Notes: generated from the letters alone by a model not told the origin. A stretch of DNA of 64,000 nucleotides from Kordia sp039026955 (GCA_039026955.1 JBCCLH010000006.1:1-64000); one strand, 5' to 3'. Positions 27,601 through 35,889 are shown, numbered from the stretch's first letter. Numbers and translations are program-made.

Positions 27601-27912
27601 ACGATTGGTATGCGTACGTGGGGCGGACAAATTTGGTTAACAGGCGTAAATACCTTAACAGATTACGGAAGAGCGGGCGCTCCGATGTTAGGCGTCTACG
27701 GACCTGAAGGAAAATGGCTCATTGAAGGTAACGGACATGTTCCTGACATTGAATTGGACAATTTACCACACGAAACCTTCAACGGAAAAGACGCACAATT
27801 GGATGCTGCCATCAAACATTTACAAGACAAAATCAAAGAAGATCCAAGGAATGTGCCGCCTGTTCCTGCGTATCCGGATAAGTCTACAAGGAAGAATCGT
27901 AAAAGGAATTAA
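24637..27912 (+). CDS. Tricorn-type S41 serine peptidase, exported
   Basis: A 1091-residue protease with a Sec signal peptide (cleavage near ASA-QG, residue 24). Order: an N-terminal six-bladed propeller-like region (FEGYYQYPDIHQNTIVFTAEGDIWKV onward, PD40-type repeats such as PVISPDGKTVAYSA); a second propeller with WSPDSQWLAF and WSPDGKFIYFLSDR; a Lys-rich insertion about 545-570 (KKKKKKSKD); a tricorn C1-like domain; a PDZ domain (about 815-860); and an S41 catalytic core. Likely catalytic residues by analogy with tricorn are His750 (GELSALHTY), Ser972-Asp973 (TGSDGETFAEG) and Glu1030 (WLIEGNGHVPD). The role is probably degradation of oligopeptides in the periplasm. It is followed closely by a small membrane gene. 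Confidence 0.93.
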   Translation: MKLKISKLFVLLLCWILNSNQASAQGFEGYYQYPDIHQNTIVFTAEGDIWKVSINGGLAQRLTTHAEEEEYPVISPDGKTVAYSATYEGPKEVYTIPIDGGLTTRWTYESSWSVVNSWTPDGKIVYQTNNYSKLPNPQLVTIDINSKEKSVVPLHQASEGIFNEEGTCFFVRPPNHNDSAKRYVGGWARQIWKFDGTNEAIKLSTDHLGESCEPMWHDGRVYFLTDKDGIMNIWSMNTEGKDLKQHTKHDLYDVRYANVDNGKIVYQHGADIWLLNIASGDYNKIDIRLTSDLEQLREKWVEDPQDYITSVHPDAKGEKIVVTARGRVFVVPVKSGRTVSFTEQKDVRFRDAVFSHDGKNIVTLSDESGEFEFVQFPADGLGTTTPLTTDKNTLRYQAIPSPDGKWLAYDDIEGNMYVFNIATKTSKKISTNTEGILDFSWSPDSQWLAFAETALNTMLQIKVYNINDESTFDLTTDRANSYNPNWSPDGKFIYFLSDRSFSTLVGSPWGPRQPEPYWDASEVIYHVALKKGTRSPFREKDELMNEKKEEVKPTKDKKKKKKKSKDIEKKLVVSIDKEGIQSRIARVPVAPGNYYNLAVNDKALYVMATETGVNAKSHLKVVKITNEKPKLTNMASEVSGFEMTRDGKKLLVRKRRSYYMVNAGTGSVKLNDSRIDVSSMKFSIDPKQDWKQMYKDAWRMQRDYFYDKNMHGVDWNAMYEKYLPFIDRLTTRKELTDVIGQLVGELSALHTYTSDGDNRSDEKNIQVASLGAETSRDEANGGYRIEYIYKVDPDYPNRKSPLDDPYLDVREGDIITKVNGRDALAAIDIGELIRNQAGKQVRLQLKRGTSTRDIIIKPRGSSYWLRYADWEYANRLKVDEDSDNQIGYVHLSAMSTWDIGQFYREYYPIFNRKGLIIDVRNNGGGNIDSFILEKLLRKAWMYWKDRSGQPTWNMQYAFRGHMVVLVNEKTGSDGETFAEGFRRLGLGQTIGMRTWGGQIWLTGVNTLTDYGRAGAPMLGVYGPEGKWLIEGNGHVPDIELDNLPHETFNGKDAQLDAAIKHLQDKIKEDPRNVPPVPAYPDKSTRKNRKRN

Positions 27913-27944
27913 TTTTTGTTGATTCTTTAAAATAATACATCACC

Positions 27945-28280
27945 TTGGGAATACTTGAAATTATATTACTAATCCTTTCGGCGATTTTTCTATTGGTGCT
28001 GATTGCATATATCATTCGAACCGTAAAAGAAAACAAACGCGGTTGGAGAGCACAACCAATAGGTCGAGATAGTATTCTGTATCAACAAAAGATCAAAAAT
28101 GAGTGGAAAGAAATTCAAATTGAAGGAGAAATGTTAGTAGGTGACATTCATAAAATTATTTATTTCAAAACAGAGCAAGATTGGGCAGCATATCCAGAAT
28201 GGGCACAAAATCGTACCGAAATCATTCAACGAATCAAAATTGACTATCCACCACATAGCACAGAATATCTAAATGATTGA
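27945..28280 (+). CDS. Small membrane-anchored protein of unknown function
   Basis: A 111-residue frame starting at TTG (27945); no ATG lies near enough to include the hydrophobic N-terminus. Residues 3-25 (ILEIILLILSAIFLLVLIAYII) form one membrane segment. The remainder is a soluble, Trp-rich domain (NEWKEIQIEGEMLVGDIHKIIYF, AAYPEWAQNRTEIIQRIK) ending in LND. It begins 33 bases after the tricorn stop and could share its transcript. I do not recognise the family. The coherent composition and membrane segment favour a real gene; the non-ATG start lowers certainty. Confidence 0.6.
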   Translation: MGILEIILLILSAIFLLVLIAYIIRTVKENKRGWRAQPIGRDSILYQQKIKNEWKEIQIEGEMLVGDIHKIIYFKTEQDWAAYPEWAQNRTEIIQRIKIDYPPHSTEYLND

Positions 28281-28298
28281 AAATTCATCACTTTTAAA

Positions 28299-28558
28299 TA
28301 TTAGTGATGCGTTTACTATAAAAATTATTGTCATTCTTTTATTTATTAAGGATTTTTAAAGTTTTACATTTTTCAGATTTGAATTTCGTAGCCCAAAGAA
28401 ACTTTGTTAAGTTCAAAATGATTTTCGCTAATCCCATAAACTACGATACTTTAAACGTCTCTTCGAGTGATTTTTCGTAATGAAATGAAGAAAAATAGTA
28501 TCGAGAAGTGCTTGAAGGTTCCAAAGTTTTCATCGCTTCAGTTAACATATCACTAATA
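28299..28558 (+). mobile_element. MITE-like element with TATTAGTGATG ends, copy 1
   Basis: A 260-bp non-coding element. The left end TATTAGTGATGCGTTTAC (28299-28316) and the complement of the right end TATTAGTGATATGTTAAC (28541-28558) match except for three bases. It is flanked by a 9-base direct repeat with one mismatch: ACTTTTAAA (28290-28298) and TCTTTTAAA (28559-28567). Its interior aligns along its length with the reverse strand of 52616-52866, including the blocks TTTTATT, AAGGAT, GGATTTGAATT, CGAGTGATTTT and TCGAGAAGTGCTTG. It has no transposase, so any movement would need an enzyme in trans. Confidence 0.78.
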
Positions 28559-28661
28559 TCTTTTAAAGACCAATCCTACCATTCCACAACCCAATCCCAA
28601 ACCACCCCAAAATTCTCTCATAATTATTTGAAGAAGAGCGTGTTTTTTTAGTGGTAATTAT

Positions 28662-28669
28662 TACTTTTG
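28662..28669 (+). promoter_or_regulatory. -7 promoter box of purH
   Basis: TACTTTTG is a perfect TAnnTTTG box. It overlaps a possible TTG start at 28667, which therefore would lie upstream of the transcript. This supports the ATG at 28706 as the true purH start. No TTG box at the usual -33 distance was seen. Confidence 0.6.
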
Positions 28670-28705
28670 CAGCTTCACACAACACAATTAAACAACTCAA
28701 TTCGA

Positions 28706-30238
28706 ATGGATTCCCAAAAACAAGCAACATCCGCTTTAATTTCGGTTTTTAGCAAAGACGGTTTAGCACCTATCGTAGAAAAATTACACGCGCTAGGTAT
28801 GACCATTTATTCTACAGGTGGCACAGAAAAATTTATCAAAAATCTTGGTATTCCTGTGGTTCCTGTTGAAGATGTGACTTCGTATCCTTCTATTTTAGGC
28901 GGACGCGTAAAAACATTGCATCCAAAAGTGTTTGGTGGTATTTTGAATCGTCAAAACAATGAAAGTGATGTCGCCGAATTGGCACAATATGAAATTCCGC
29001 AAATCGATATTGTCATTGTAGACTTATATCCGTTTGAAAAAACTGTGGCTTCGGGCGCAAGTGAGCAAGACATTATTGAAAAAATTGATATTGGAGGCAT
29101 ATCACTAATCAGAGCTGCTGCGAAAAACTTTGCAGATGTGATGTGCGTTTCTTCCGTAGAAGATTACGAAGGCTTTTTACACTTGTTAGAAACGCAAGAA
29201 GGCGCTTTTTCTTTAGCAGATAGAAAAATGTTTGCAGCGAAAGCATTCAACGTTTCTTCACATTATGATACAGCGATTTTCAACTACTTCAATCACGATC
29301 ATGAGATTGCTGCGTTGAAAGTAAGCGAAACGCAAGGAAAAGTATTGCGTTACGGAGAAAATCCACACCAACGCGGATTCTTCTTCGGAAACTTTGACGA
29401 CATGTTTGAAAAGTTACACGGAAAAGAATTAAGCTATAACAATTTATTAGATGTTGATGCGGCAGTCAACTTGATGAGCGAGTTCACCAACGATGATCCA
29501 ACATTCGCAATCTTAAAGCACAACAACGCATGCGGATTTGCCACACGTGCAACCATTTACCAAGCGTATGTAGATGCCTTAGCGGGCGATCCTATTTCTG
29601 CTTTCGGCGGAATCTTAATCGCAAATACAAAAATTGACAAAGCTACCGCGGAAGAAATTCACAAACTATTCTGTGAAGTAGTCATCGCGCCATCGTATGA
29701 CGAAGATGCATTAGCAGTTTTAAAAGGAAAGAAAAACAGAATCATCTTAATTCAAAACGAAGTAGCCTTGCCAGAAATGCAAGTGCGTACGTGTTTAAAC
29801 GGTGTATTGCTTCAAGACAAAGACACAAAAACAGACGCGAAAGAAGATTTAACATATCCAACTAACAATAAACCAACGGATTCGCAGTTAGAAGATTTAC
29901 TATTCGCTTCTAAAATTTGCAAACACACAAAATCAAATACGATTGTTTTGGTAAAAGACAAACAATTGTGCGCAAGTGGAACTGGACAAACAAGTCGCGT
30001 TGATGCGTTGCGTCAGTCGATTGAAAAGGCAAACAATTTCAAATTTGACTTAGACGGAGCGGTGATGGCAAGTGATGCTTTCTTCCCGTTTCCAGACTGT
30101 GTAGAAATTGCAGATAAGGCAGGAATCAAAGCAGTAATTCAACCTGGTGGATCAATCAAAGATCAATTGAGCATCGATTACTGTAATGCGAATGAAATTG
30201 CCATGGTATTTACAGGCACAAGACACTTTAAACACTAA
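28706..30238 (+). CDS. purH: Bifunctional AICAR formyltransferase / IMP cyclohydrolase
   Basis: Catalyses the last two steps of IMP synthesis: transfer of a formyl group from 10-formyl-THF to AICAR, then ring closure. It is 510 residues from ATG 28706, beginning MDSQKQATSALISVFSKDG, which aligns with other flavobacterial PurH starts; the longer TTG version would start inside the promoter. The N-terminal MGS-like cyclohydrolase domain has STGGTEKFIKNLGIPV and GGRVKTLHPKVFGGIL. The C-terminal transformylase has LRYGENPHQRG, the catalytic KHNNACGFA, and the end block AVIQPGGSIKDQLSIDYCNANEIAMVFTGTRHFKH. It is complete. It stands as a single gene upstream of the rod-shape cluster. Confidence 0.96.
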   Translation: MDSQKQATSALISVFSKDGLAPIVEKLHALGMTIYSTGGTEKFIKNLGIPVVPVEDVTSYPSILGGRVKTLHPKVFGGILNRQNNESDVAELAQYEIPQIDIVIVDLYPFEKTVASGASEQDIIEKIDIGGISLIRAAAKNFADVMCVSSVEDYEGFLHLLETQEGAFSLADRKMFAAKAFNVSSHYDTAIFNYFNHDHEIAALKVSETQGKVLRYGENPHQRGFFFGNFDDMFEKLHGKELSYNNLLDVDAAVNLMSEFTNDDPTFAILKHNNACGFATRATIYQAYVDALAGDPISAFGGILIANTKIDKATAEEIHKLFCEVVIAPSYDEDALAVLKGKKNRIILIQNEVALPEMQVRTCLNGVLLQDKDTKTDAKEDLTYPTNNKPTDSQLEDLLFASKICKHTKSNTIVLVKDKQLCASGTGQTSRVDALRQSIEKANNFKFDLDGAVMASDAFFPFPDCVEIADKAGIKAVIQPGGSIKDQLSIDYCNANEIAMVFTGTRHFKH

Positions 30239-30271
30239 TACCAAAACATTATTTTATAACTAATTTGGTAT
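30238..30271. repeat. Short ATACCAAA inverted repeat after purH
   Basis: ATACCAAA (30238-30245) and TTTGGTAT (30264-30271) face each other over 18 AT-rich bases. The ends match the termini of the ATACCAA-type elements, so this may be a minimal relic. It could also act as a weak terminator for purH, as it is followed by AAATTTTTT. Confidence 0.45.
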
Positions 30272-30281
30272 AAATTTTTTA

Positions 30282-30289
30282 TAACTTTG
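30282..30289 (+). promoter_or_regulatory. -7 promoter box of the mre operon
   Basis: TAACTTTG matches TAnnTTTG exactly, 52 bases before the mreB ATG. The nearest TTG upstream (30265-30267) is only 14 bases away, shorter than usual. Confidence 0.5.
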
Positions 30290-30340
30290 TAAGTCACTAA
30301 CACTGAATTACAAAACACACTCTAACAGCAGACATAACAC

Positions 30341-31378
30341 ATGGGATTTTTTGACTTCTTAACTGAGGAAATCGCGATAGATTTAGGAACGGCTAACACC
30401 TTAATTATCCATAACGATAAAGTAGTTGTGGACAGTCCATCAATTGTCGCCAGGGACCGAATGTCCAACAAAATTATTGCTGTCGGTCAAGAAGCTGCAC
30501 GCATGCAGGGAAAAACCCATGAGAACATCAAAACGATTCGTCCATTGAAAGATGGAGTTATCGCCGATTTTGATGCATCTGAAAAAATGATCAGTCTGTT
30601 CATAAAAAATATTCCAGCACTCAAAAAGAAGTTATTTCCACCTTCGTTACGTATGGTAATTTGTATTCCTTCGGGAATTACAGAAGTGGAAATGCGCGCT
30701 GTAAAAGAATCGGCAGAACGTGTTAATGGAAAAGAAGTCTATTTGATACACGAGCCAATGGCAGCTGCCATTGGTATCGGTGTCGATATCATGCAACCAA
30801 AAGGAAACATGATTGTAGATATCGGTGGTGGAACTACGGAAATTGCGGTGATCGCTTTGGGCGGAATTGTCTGTGACAAATCAGTCAAAGTAGCAGGAGA
30901 CGTATTTACCAACGATATTGTATACTATATGCGTACGCAACACAACTTGTATGTGGGAGAACGTACCGCTGAGAAAATCAAAATTCAAATTGGAGCCGCG
31001 ACGGAAGATTTGGAAATTCCGCCAGAAGAAATGTCGGTACAAGGACGTGACTTACTAACGGGAAAACCAAAGCAGGTACAAATTTCGTATCGTGAGGTTG
31101 CCAAAGCCTTGGACAAATCGATCTTACGTATCGAAGACGCAGTCATGGAAACCTTATCACAAACACCGCCAGAATTGGCAGCAGATATTTACAATACAGG
31201 AATTTATCTTGCCGGTGGAGGATCAATGTTACGCGGATTGGACAAACGTCTTTCTCAAAAAACTGACTTACCAGTGTATATTGCTGAAGATCCATTACGT
31301 GCCGTGGTTCGTGGAACAGGAATTACGCTGAAAAATCTTAGTAAATTCAAAAGTGTATTAATTGGGAAGAAGAACTAA
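30341..31378 (+). CDS. mreB: Rod shape-determining actin homolog MreB
   Basis: A 345-residue cytoplasmic actin-like ATPase that organises lateral wall synthesis. The start is typical (MGFFDFLTEEIAIDLGTANTLI, holding the phosphate-1 loop DLGTANT). It also has VCIPSGITEVEMRAVKESAE, HEPMAAAIGIG, the phosphate-2 motif MIVDIGGGTTEIAVIALGG (about residues 158-176), and the adenosine loop TGIYLAGGGSMLRGLD near residue 285. The length is normal. It is the first gene of mreB-mreC-mreD-mrdA-rodA, with 7 bases before mreC. Confidence 0.97.
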   Translation: MGFFDFLTEEIAIDLGTANTLIIHNDKVVVDSPSIVARDRMSNKIIAVGQEAARMQGKTHENIKTIRPLKDGVIADFDASEKMISLFIKNIPALKKKLFPPSLRMVICIPSGITEVEMRAVKESAERVNGKEVYLIHEPMAAAIGIGVDIMQPKGNMIVDIGGGTTEIAVIALGGIVCDKSVKVAGDVFTNDIVYYMRTQHNLYVGERTAEKIKIQIGAATEDLEIPPEEMSVQGRDLLTGKPKQVQISYREVAKALDKSILRIEDAVMETLSQTPPELAADIYNTGIYLAGGGSMLRGLDKRLSQKTDLPVYIAEDPLRAVVRGTGITLKNLSKFKSVLIGKKN

Positions 31379-31385
31379 GTAGAAC

Positions 31386-32207
31386 ATGCAACATATCATC
31401 AATTTTCTAATCAGGAATAAAAACTTTATTCTGTTTTTAATGTTGCTCTCTATTTCGTTGCTCTTTACGGTTCAATCACATTCCTATCACAAAAGTAAAT
31501 TTATCAACTCTGCCAATTGGCTTTCGGGTGGAATCTACGAAGGATTTAATGGTGTTTCTTCTTATTTCAATCTACAATCTGAAAATGAGCGTTTGGCAGA
31601 AGAAAACCGCCGACTCAAAAATATTCTTTACAATAAAAAAGACAGTTTGAGCACTGTTCAGTTTATTGACAGCACTTCCTATCGAACGGATTATTTATTT
31701 CGTTCTGCAAAAATTACTAAAAACAGTTACGCGAGTCGTAATAACATCTTGTTGATCAACAAAGGAAGCAACGACAGCATTGCCATCGATATGGGCGTCA
31801 TCAATTCCAAAGGTGTCATTGGCATTGTAGATAATGTAGGCGGAAGTCACGCAACAGTAATTAGTCTGTTAAACTCCATCTCAAAAATCAATGCGCAATT
31901 CAAAAACAGCAATCATTTTGGAACATTGACATGGAATGGTAAAGATCCAAATATTGTACAATTGGAAGACATTGAAAAATTAGCTCAGTTTACCGAAAAT
32001 GATACTATTGTTACGGGAGGAAACTCTACTTTATTTCCGAAAGGCATTCCGATTGGAACGGTCAAAGACTTTCAACTCAACACACTAGAGAATTTATACA
32101 AGATCAACGTACAATTATTCAATGACATGACCGATTTAGAACATGTGTACGTCATTGAAAATTTACACAGAGAAGAAATTGATAACTTATTAGCTCCGCA
32201 AAACTAA
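31386..32207 (+). CDS. mreC: Rod shape-determining protein MreC
   Basis: A 273-residue bitopic periplasmic scaffold of the elongasome. It has one N-terminal membrane segment (about 13-30, FILFLMLLSISLLFTV) and a helical coiled-coil stretch (about 60-85, SENERLAEENRRLKNILYNKK). It is followed by the MreC beta domains, with DSIAIDMGVINSKGVIGIVDNVGGSHATVISLLN and VTGGNSTLFPKGIPIGTVKDF matching the family pattern. The neighbours are mreB upstream and mreD immediately downstream with no gap, which suggests coupled translation. Confidence 0.94.
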   Translation: MQHIINFLIRNKNFILFLMLLSISLLFTVQSHSYHKSKFINSANWLSGGIYEGFNGVSSYFNLQSENERLAEENRRLKNILYNKKDSLSTVQFIDSTSYRTDYLFRSAKITKNSYASRNNILLINKGSNDSIAIDMGVINSKGVIGIVDNVGGSHATVISLLNSISKINAQFKNSNHFGTLTWNGKDPNIVQLEDIEKLAQFTENDTIVTGGNSTLFPKGIPIGTVKDFQLNTLENLYKINVQLFNDMTDLEHVYVIENLHREEIDNLLAPQN

Positions 32208-32714
32208 ATGGGTTCTGTTATATTTTGGAATAGCGTCCGATTTGTCATCGCAGTCTTAGCGCAGGTTTTGGTATGCAATCATATCGAATTCATGGGCTAT
32301 ATCAATCCGTTGGTGTACATCTATTTCATCTTCTTGTTTCCACTCAATGCGAACCGAAGTACCTTTTTAGTCATTGCCTTTTTATTAGGATTGACGGTTG
32401 ATACCTTTTCAGATACAGGAGGCGCACACGCCGCTGCTTGCGTCATCATCGCCTACATCCGACCATTTGTATTGCGCTTTGCTTTTGGCGTGAGTTATGA
32501 GCATCAATCGGTAAAGCTTGAAAACACAGCCTTTGGACAACGTTTGGTATATGTGTTGATTCTGACGGTGATTCATCATTTTTTCTTTTTTCTGTTAGAA
32601 ATATTTAACATTTCTTCCATCCTAATCATTCTAAGAAATACCGCATTCTTTAGTATATTTACTATTCTAATCATCACACTATCAATAACTTTATTTAGTC
32701 GTAAAAATTCATGA
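32208..32714 (+). CDS. mreD: Rod shape-determining protein MreD
   Basis: A 168-residue integral membrane protein with about five membrane segments. It contains the Bacteroidota MreD-typical HIEFMGYINPLVYIYFIFLFPL stretch (about 26-47) and GLTVDTFSDTGGAHAAA (about 61-77). It directly abuts mreC and overlaps mrdA by 4 bases (ATGA). Identification rests on operon position plus this pattern. It works with MreC, PBP2 and RodA in lateral wall synthesis. Confidence 0.92.
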   Translation: MGSVIFWNSVRFVIAVLAQVLVCNHIEFMGYINPLVYIYFIFLFPLNANRSTFLVIAFLLGLTVDTFSDTGGAHAAACVIIAYIRPFVLRFAFGVSYEHQSVKLENTAFGQRLVYVLILTVIHHFFFFLLEIFNISSILIILRNTAFFSIFTILIITLSITLFSRKNS

Positions 32715-34594
32715 GGAAACTGTTGTTATACCTTGTCGTGGTCTCTGTAGGTGCAATTTACACAGGACGTCTCTCCTACCTTCAATTATTCAATGAAGTG
32801 GAAGTGGCGACCAATTTCCTGAATGATAGTGCTATCAAAACAGAATATACCTATCCGCAACGTGGTTATGTGTATGACAGAAACGGAACTTTGCTCGTGG
32901 CAAACCAACCGTCGTACGATGTGATGATTATTCCACGCGAAATGAAAGCACTAGATACGCTGGAATTCTGTAAATTTTTACGCATTACAAAAGAAGATTT
33001 CCTAAAGCGTTTTGAAAAAGCAAAAAACTTCTCTTGGCGCGTTCCGTCGGTATTTGTGGCGCAAATGGCAAAGAAAGATTATGCTTATCTGCAAGAGAAA
33101 ATGCATCACTACAAAGGATTTTATATTCAAAAGCGATCTATTCGCAACTACCAAACCGATCACGGCGCTAATGTGTTGGGCTTTATCAGTGAAGTAAACA
33201 ATTCCGATTTAGAAAAGAATCCCTATTACCAATCAGGCGAATTGATTGGTCGTACAGGAATTGAAAAGACCTATGAAAAGGAATTGCGTGGTGTAAAAGG
33301 TGTGAAACGCATTCAAAAGGACATTCACAACAAAATATTAGGCTCGTATAAAAATGGCGCTTTGGACACACTTCCCGTCAACGGAAAAGACATTCAAATT
33401 ACGATTGATGCCAAATTGCAAGCTTACGGTGAAAAACTCATGGTGAACAAACGCGGCGGTATCGTTGCCATTGAACCTTCTTCAGGAGAAATCCTTGCAC
33501 TAATTTCGGCACCAAGTTACAATCCCGATTTGTTAGTCGGACGCCAACGTTCAAAGAATTATAGCGCATTGCATTACGATTCTATCAGCAAACCATTATA
33601 CGACAGAGGTTTACTTGCACAATATGCACCAGGTTCACCATTTAAAACGCTGAATGCACTCGTAGCACTGCAAGAAGGCATCATCACCCCAAAAACGACC
33701 TATACCTGTCGCAATGGATATTATTATGGAAGAAGTGGTAGTAAAATGGGTTGTCACTGTGGAAGCGGAAAGCGAAACGTTATCAACGGAGTTGCCAAAT
33801 CTTGCAATGCGTATTTTGCCAATGCCTATCGTCAAACCATTAGCAAATACGATTCGCCACGAGAAGGCATGAATGTATGGAGCGATCATATCAAAAGTTT
33901 TGGCTTGGGCGAATATTTCGGAAATGACTTATCTACAGGACGAAAAGGAAGAATTCCGTCGGGTGATTATTATACGGATACCTACTTCAAACGTGACAAC
34001 TGGCATGTGTTGAATACGATTTCCAATGCTATTGGACAAGGACAAGTAGAATTGACGCCGATTCAATTGGCAAATATGACAGCTGCCATTGCGAATCGTG
34101 GATATTATTACACACCACACATCATCAAGAAAATTGACGGAAAACCATTAGAAAATCCACACTTTACAGAACCGAAACACACTACGATTGACAAGCAGCA
34201 TTTTGAACCTGTGATTCAGGGAATGCATGATGTATTCAGCATGAAAAAAGGCGGAACTGCCAAATGGTTAAATGTTCCTGGAATAGAAATCTGTGGAAAA
34301 ACGGGAACTGCGGAAAACTTTACCAAGATTGAAGGCGAACGCACACAGCTCACCGATCATTCTATTTTTGTGGCTTTTGCACCAAAAGACGATCCAAAGA
34401 TTGCCATTGCGGTGTTTGTGGAAAATGGATACTACGGCGCGCGTTGGGCAGGAAAGATTTCCAGCTTGATGATAGAGCAATATTTAAAAGGCGAAATTAG
34501 CTTGAAGAATATGGAAAAACTGGTGCTAGAGAAGAGTTTGGAGGAAGAATATGCAAAGCCACTAAGTGGAAAACCATTTACGATTAATGAGTAG
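32711..34594 (+). CDS. mrdA: Penicillin-binding protein 2 (elongasome transpeptidase)
   Basis: A class B PBP of 627 residues that crosslinks peptidoglycan during elongation. It has an N-terminal membrane anchor (about 5-25), a pedestal region with PQRGYVYDRNGTLLVANQPSYDV, and a transpeptidase domain. The SxxK is the Ser309-Pro-Phe-Lys312 in APGSPFKTLNALV (Pro after Ser instead of the more usual Thr), SxN is in AKSCNAYFAN, and KTGT is in ICGKTGTAENF. The Cys-containing loop YTCRNGYYYGRSGSKMGCHCGSG is common in flavobacterial PBP2. It overlaps mreD by 4 bases and rodA by 8. Confidence 0.95.
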   Translation: MRKLLLYLVVVSVGAIYTGRLSYLQLFNEVEVATNFLNDSAIKTEYTYPQRGYVYDRNGTLLVANQPSYDVMIIPREMKALDTLEFCKFLRITKEDFLKRFEKAKNFSWRVPSVFVAQMAKKDYAYLQEKMHHYKGFYIQKRSIRNYQTDHGANVLGFISEVNNSDLEKNPYYQSGELIGRTGIEKTYEKELRGVKGVKRIQKDIHNKILGSYKNGALDTLPVNGKDIQITIDAKLQAYGEKLMVNKRGGIVAIEPSSGEILALISAPSYNPDLLVGRQRSKNYSALHYDSISKPLYDRGLLAQYAPGSPFKTLNALVALQEGIITPKTTYTCRNGYYYGRSGSKMGCHCGSGKRNVINGVAKSCNAYFANAYRQTISKYDSPREGMNVWSDHIKSFGLGEYFGNDLSTGRKGRIPSGDYYTDTYFKRDNWHVLNTISNAIGQGQVELTPIQLANMTAAIANRGYYYTPHIIKKIDGKPLENPHFTEPKHTTIDKQHFEPVIQGMHDVFSMKKGGTAKWLNVPGIEICGKTGTAENFTKIEGERTQLTDHSIFVAFAPKDDPKIAIAVFVENGYYGARWAGKISSLMIEQYLKGEISLKNMEKLVLEKSLEEEYAKPLSGKPFTINE

Positions 34595-35879
34595 AGAAGT
34601 AAAATTTGTCAAAAAAATAGATTGGCTTTCCATATTGCTGTATTTTTTGTTGGTAGGCATTGGCTGGATTAACATCTATTCCGCTTCCGTCACTGAAACG
34701 GCGAACGGTTTTCTGGACATGAATGAATTGTATGGAAAGCAATTGTTTTTTATTGGAACAAGTATCATCATTATTGTGCTCATTCTTTCGATAGAAGCTA
34801 AGTTTTACGAACGGTTTTCCAGTATTATTTATATCGTCGCACTGGTGAGTTTACTCGCGTTGATGGTGCTTGGGAAAGAAATCAACGGTGCCAAATCTTG
34901 GTATGCTATTGGGAGTTTTACCTTGCAACCTTCGGAGTTTGCCAAAGTCGCCACTGTACTTGCCTTAGCAAAGTTTCTGAGTGATATTCAGACGAACATC
35001 AATCTTTTTAAGCATCAATTATTTGCATTTGCGATCATTTTATTGCCGCCTATGCTCATTATGTTACAACCCGATGCGGGAAGTGCCATGGTGTATATGG
35101 CGTTCTTTTTTGTATTGTATCGTGAAGGTTTGCCTGCTATTTATCTGTGGATTGGTTTTGGATTGATCTTCTTATTCATCATCACCTTGAAACTTGGGTA
35201 TATTTACACCATCATCGGAACGGCAGTAATAGGAATCGCTTGTATCTTTTTCTTCTTTAAAAAGAAATTAAAACGAGAGCGAAAAACTACTTTAGCCTTA
35301 ACTTCTTTAGTCGCTGCGATCGGATTTATTTTAGCCGTAAACTACATCTTTTACAATGTATTTAAACAACATCATCGCGATCGTTTTACCTTGGTTTTGG
35401 GCTTGGAGAACGATCCTGTAAAGTTGGAAAAAATGCGAAAAACCTTTGGTTTCAACACCAATCAATCTGAAATTGCAGTAAGTTCTGGTGGAATGTGGGG
35501 AAAAGGTTGGCAAAAAGGAACGCGTACTAAGGGAGATTTTGTCCCTGCGCAAGACACCGATTATATTTTTACTACCGTGGGTGAAGAATGGGGATTTGTA
35601 GGAAGCACCGTGGTTATTATTCTATTTATGATCTTACTCATACGAATTTTAAACCGAGCCGAGCAGCAGAAAAACAAGTTCAGTCGCGTGTATGGCTATA
35701 GTGTCGCCGCGATTCTTTTCTTTCACTTTGCTATTAACATAGGAATGGTTATTGGTTTATTTCCTACTGTGGGAATTCCACTGCCTTTCTTTAGTTATGG
35801 AGGTTCGGGACTTTGGGGCTTTACTATTTTACTCTTTATTTTTATTAAGCTGGATGCGAATCGGATTAATGAGTGGTAG
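34587..35879 (+). CDS. rodA: Peptidoglycan glycosyltransferase RodA
   Basis: A SEDS-family polymerase of the elongasome that builds glycan strands from lipid II with PBP2. It is 430 residues from ATG 34587, beginning MSREVKFVKKIDWLSILLYF; an upstream GTG at 34566 would add seven residues and overlap mrdA more. About ten membrane segments are visible. Family motifs include SWYAIGSFTLQPSEFAKVATVLALAKFLSD, LQPDAGSAMVYMAFFFVLYREGLP, the catalytic-loop DFVPAQDTDYIFTTVGEEWGFVGS, and the closing PTVGIPLPFFSYGGSGLWGF. It contains a soluble insertion after residue 215 (KKKLKRERKT) as in many Bacteroidota RodA proteins. It is the last gene of the operon. Confidence 0.95.
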   Translation: MSREVKFVKKIDWLSILLYFLLVGIGWINIYSASVTETANGFLDMNELYGKQLFFIGTSIIIIVLILSIEAKFYERFSSIIYIVALVSLLALMVLGKEINGAKSWYAIGSFTLQPSEFAKVATVLALAKFLSDIQTNINLFKHQLFAFAIILLPPMLIMLQPDAGSAMVYMAFFFVLYREGLPAIYLWIGFGLIFLFIITLKLGYIYTIIGTAVIGIACIFFFFKKKLKRERKTTLALTSLVAAIGFILAVNYIFYNVFKQHHRDRFTLVLGLENDPVKLEKMRKTFGFNTNQSEIAVSSGGMWGKGWQKGTRTKGDFVPAQDTDYIFTTVGEEWGFVGSTVVIILFMILLIRILNRAEQQKNKFSRVYGYSVAAILFFHFAINIGMVIGLFPTVGIPLPFFSYGGSGLWGFTILLFIFIKLDANRINEW

Positions 35880-35889
35880 TTTTTAATTT

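Larger units (their letters stand above)
28281..28705. other. Intergenic region before purH
   Basis: 425 bases without a gene. Most is the MITE-like element at 28299-28558 with its flanking duplications. The rest is a short unremarkable stretch (28568-28650) and the purH promoter box (28662-28669). Confidence 0.8.

Noticed and set aside
28667..28705. Longer purH from TTG 28667
   Set aside because: The TTG is part of a perfect -7 box and the added residues do not resemble PurH.
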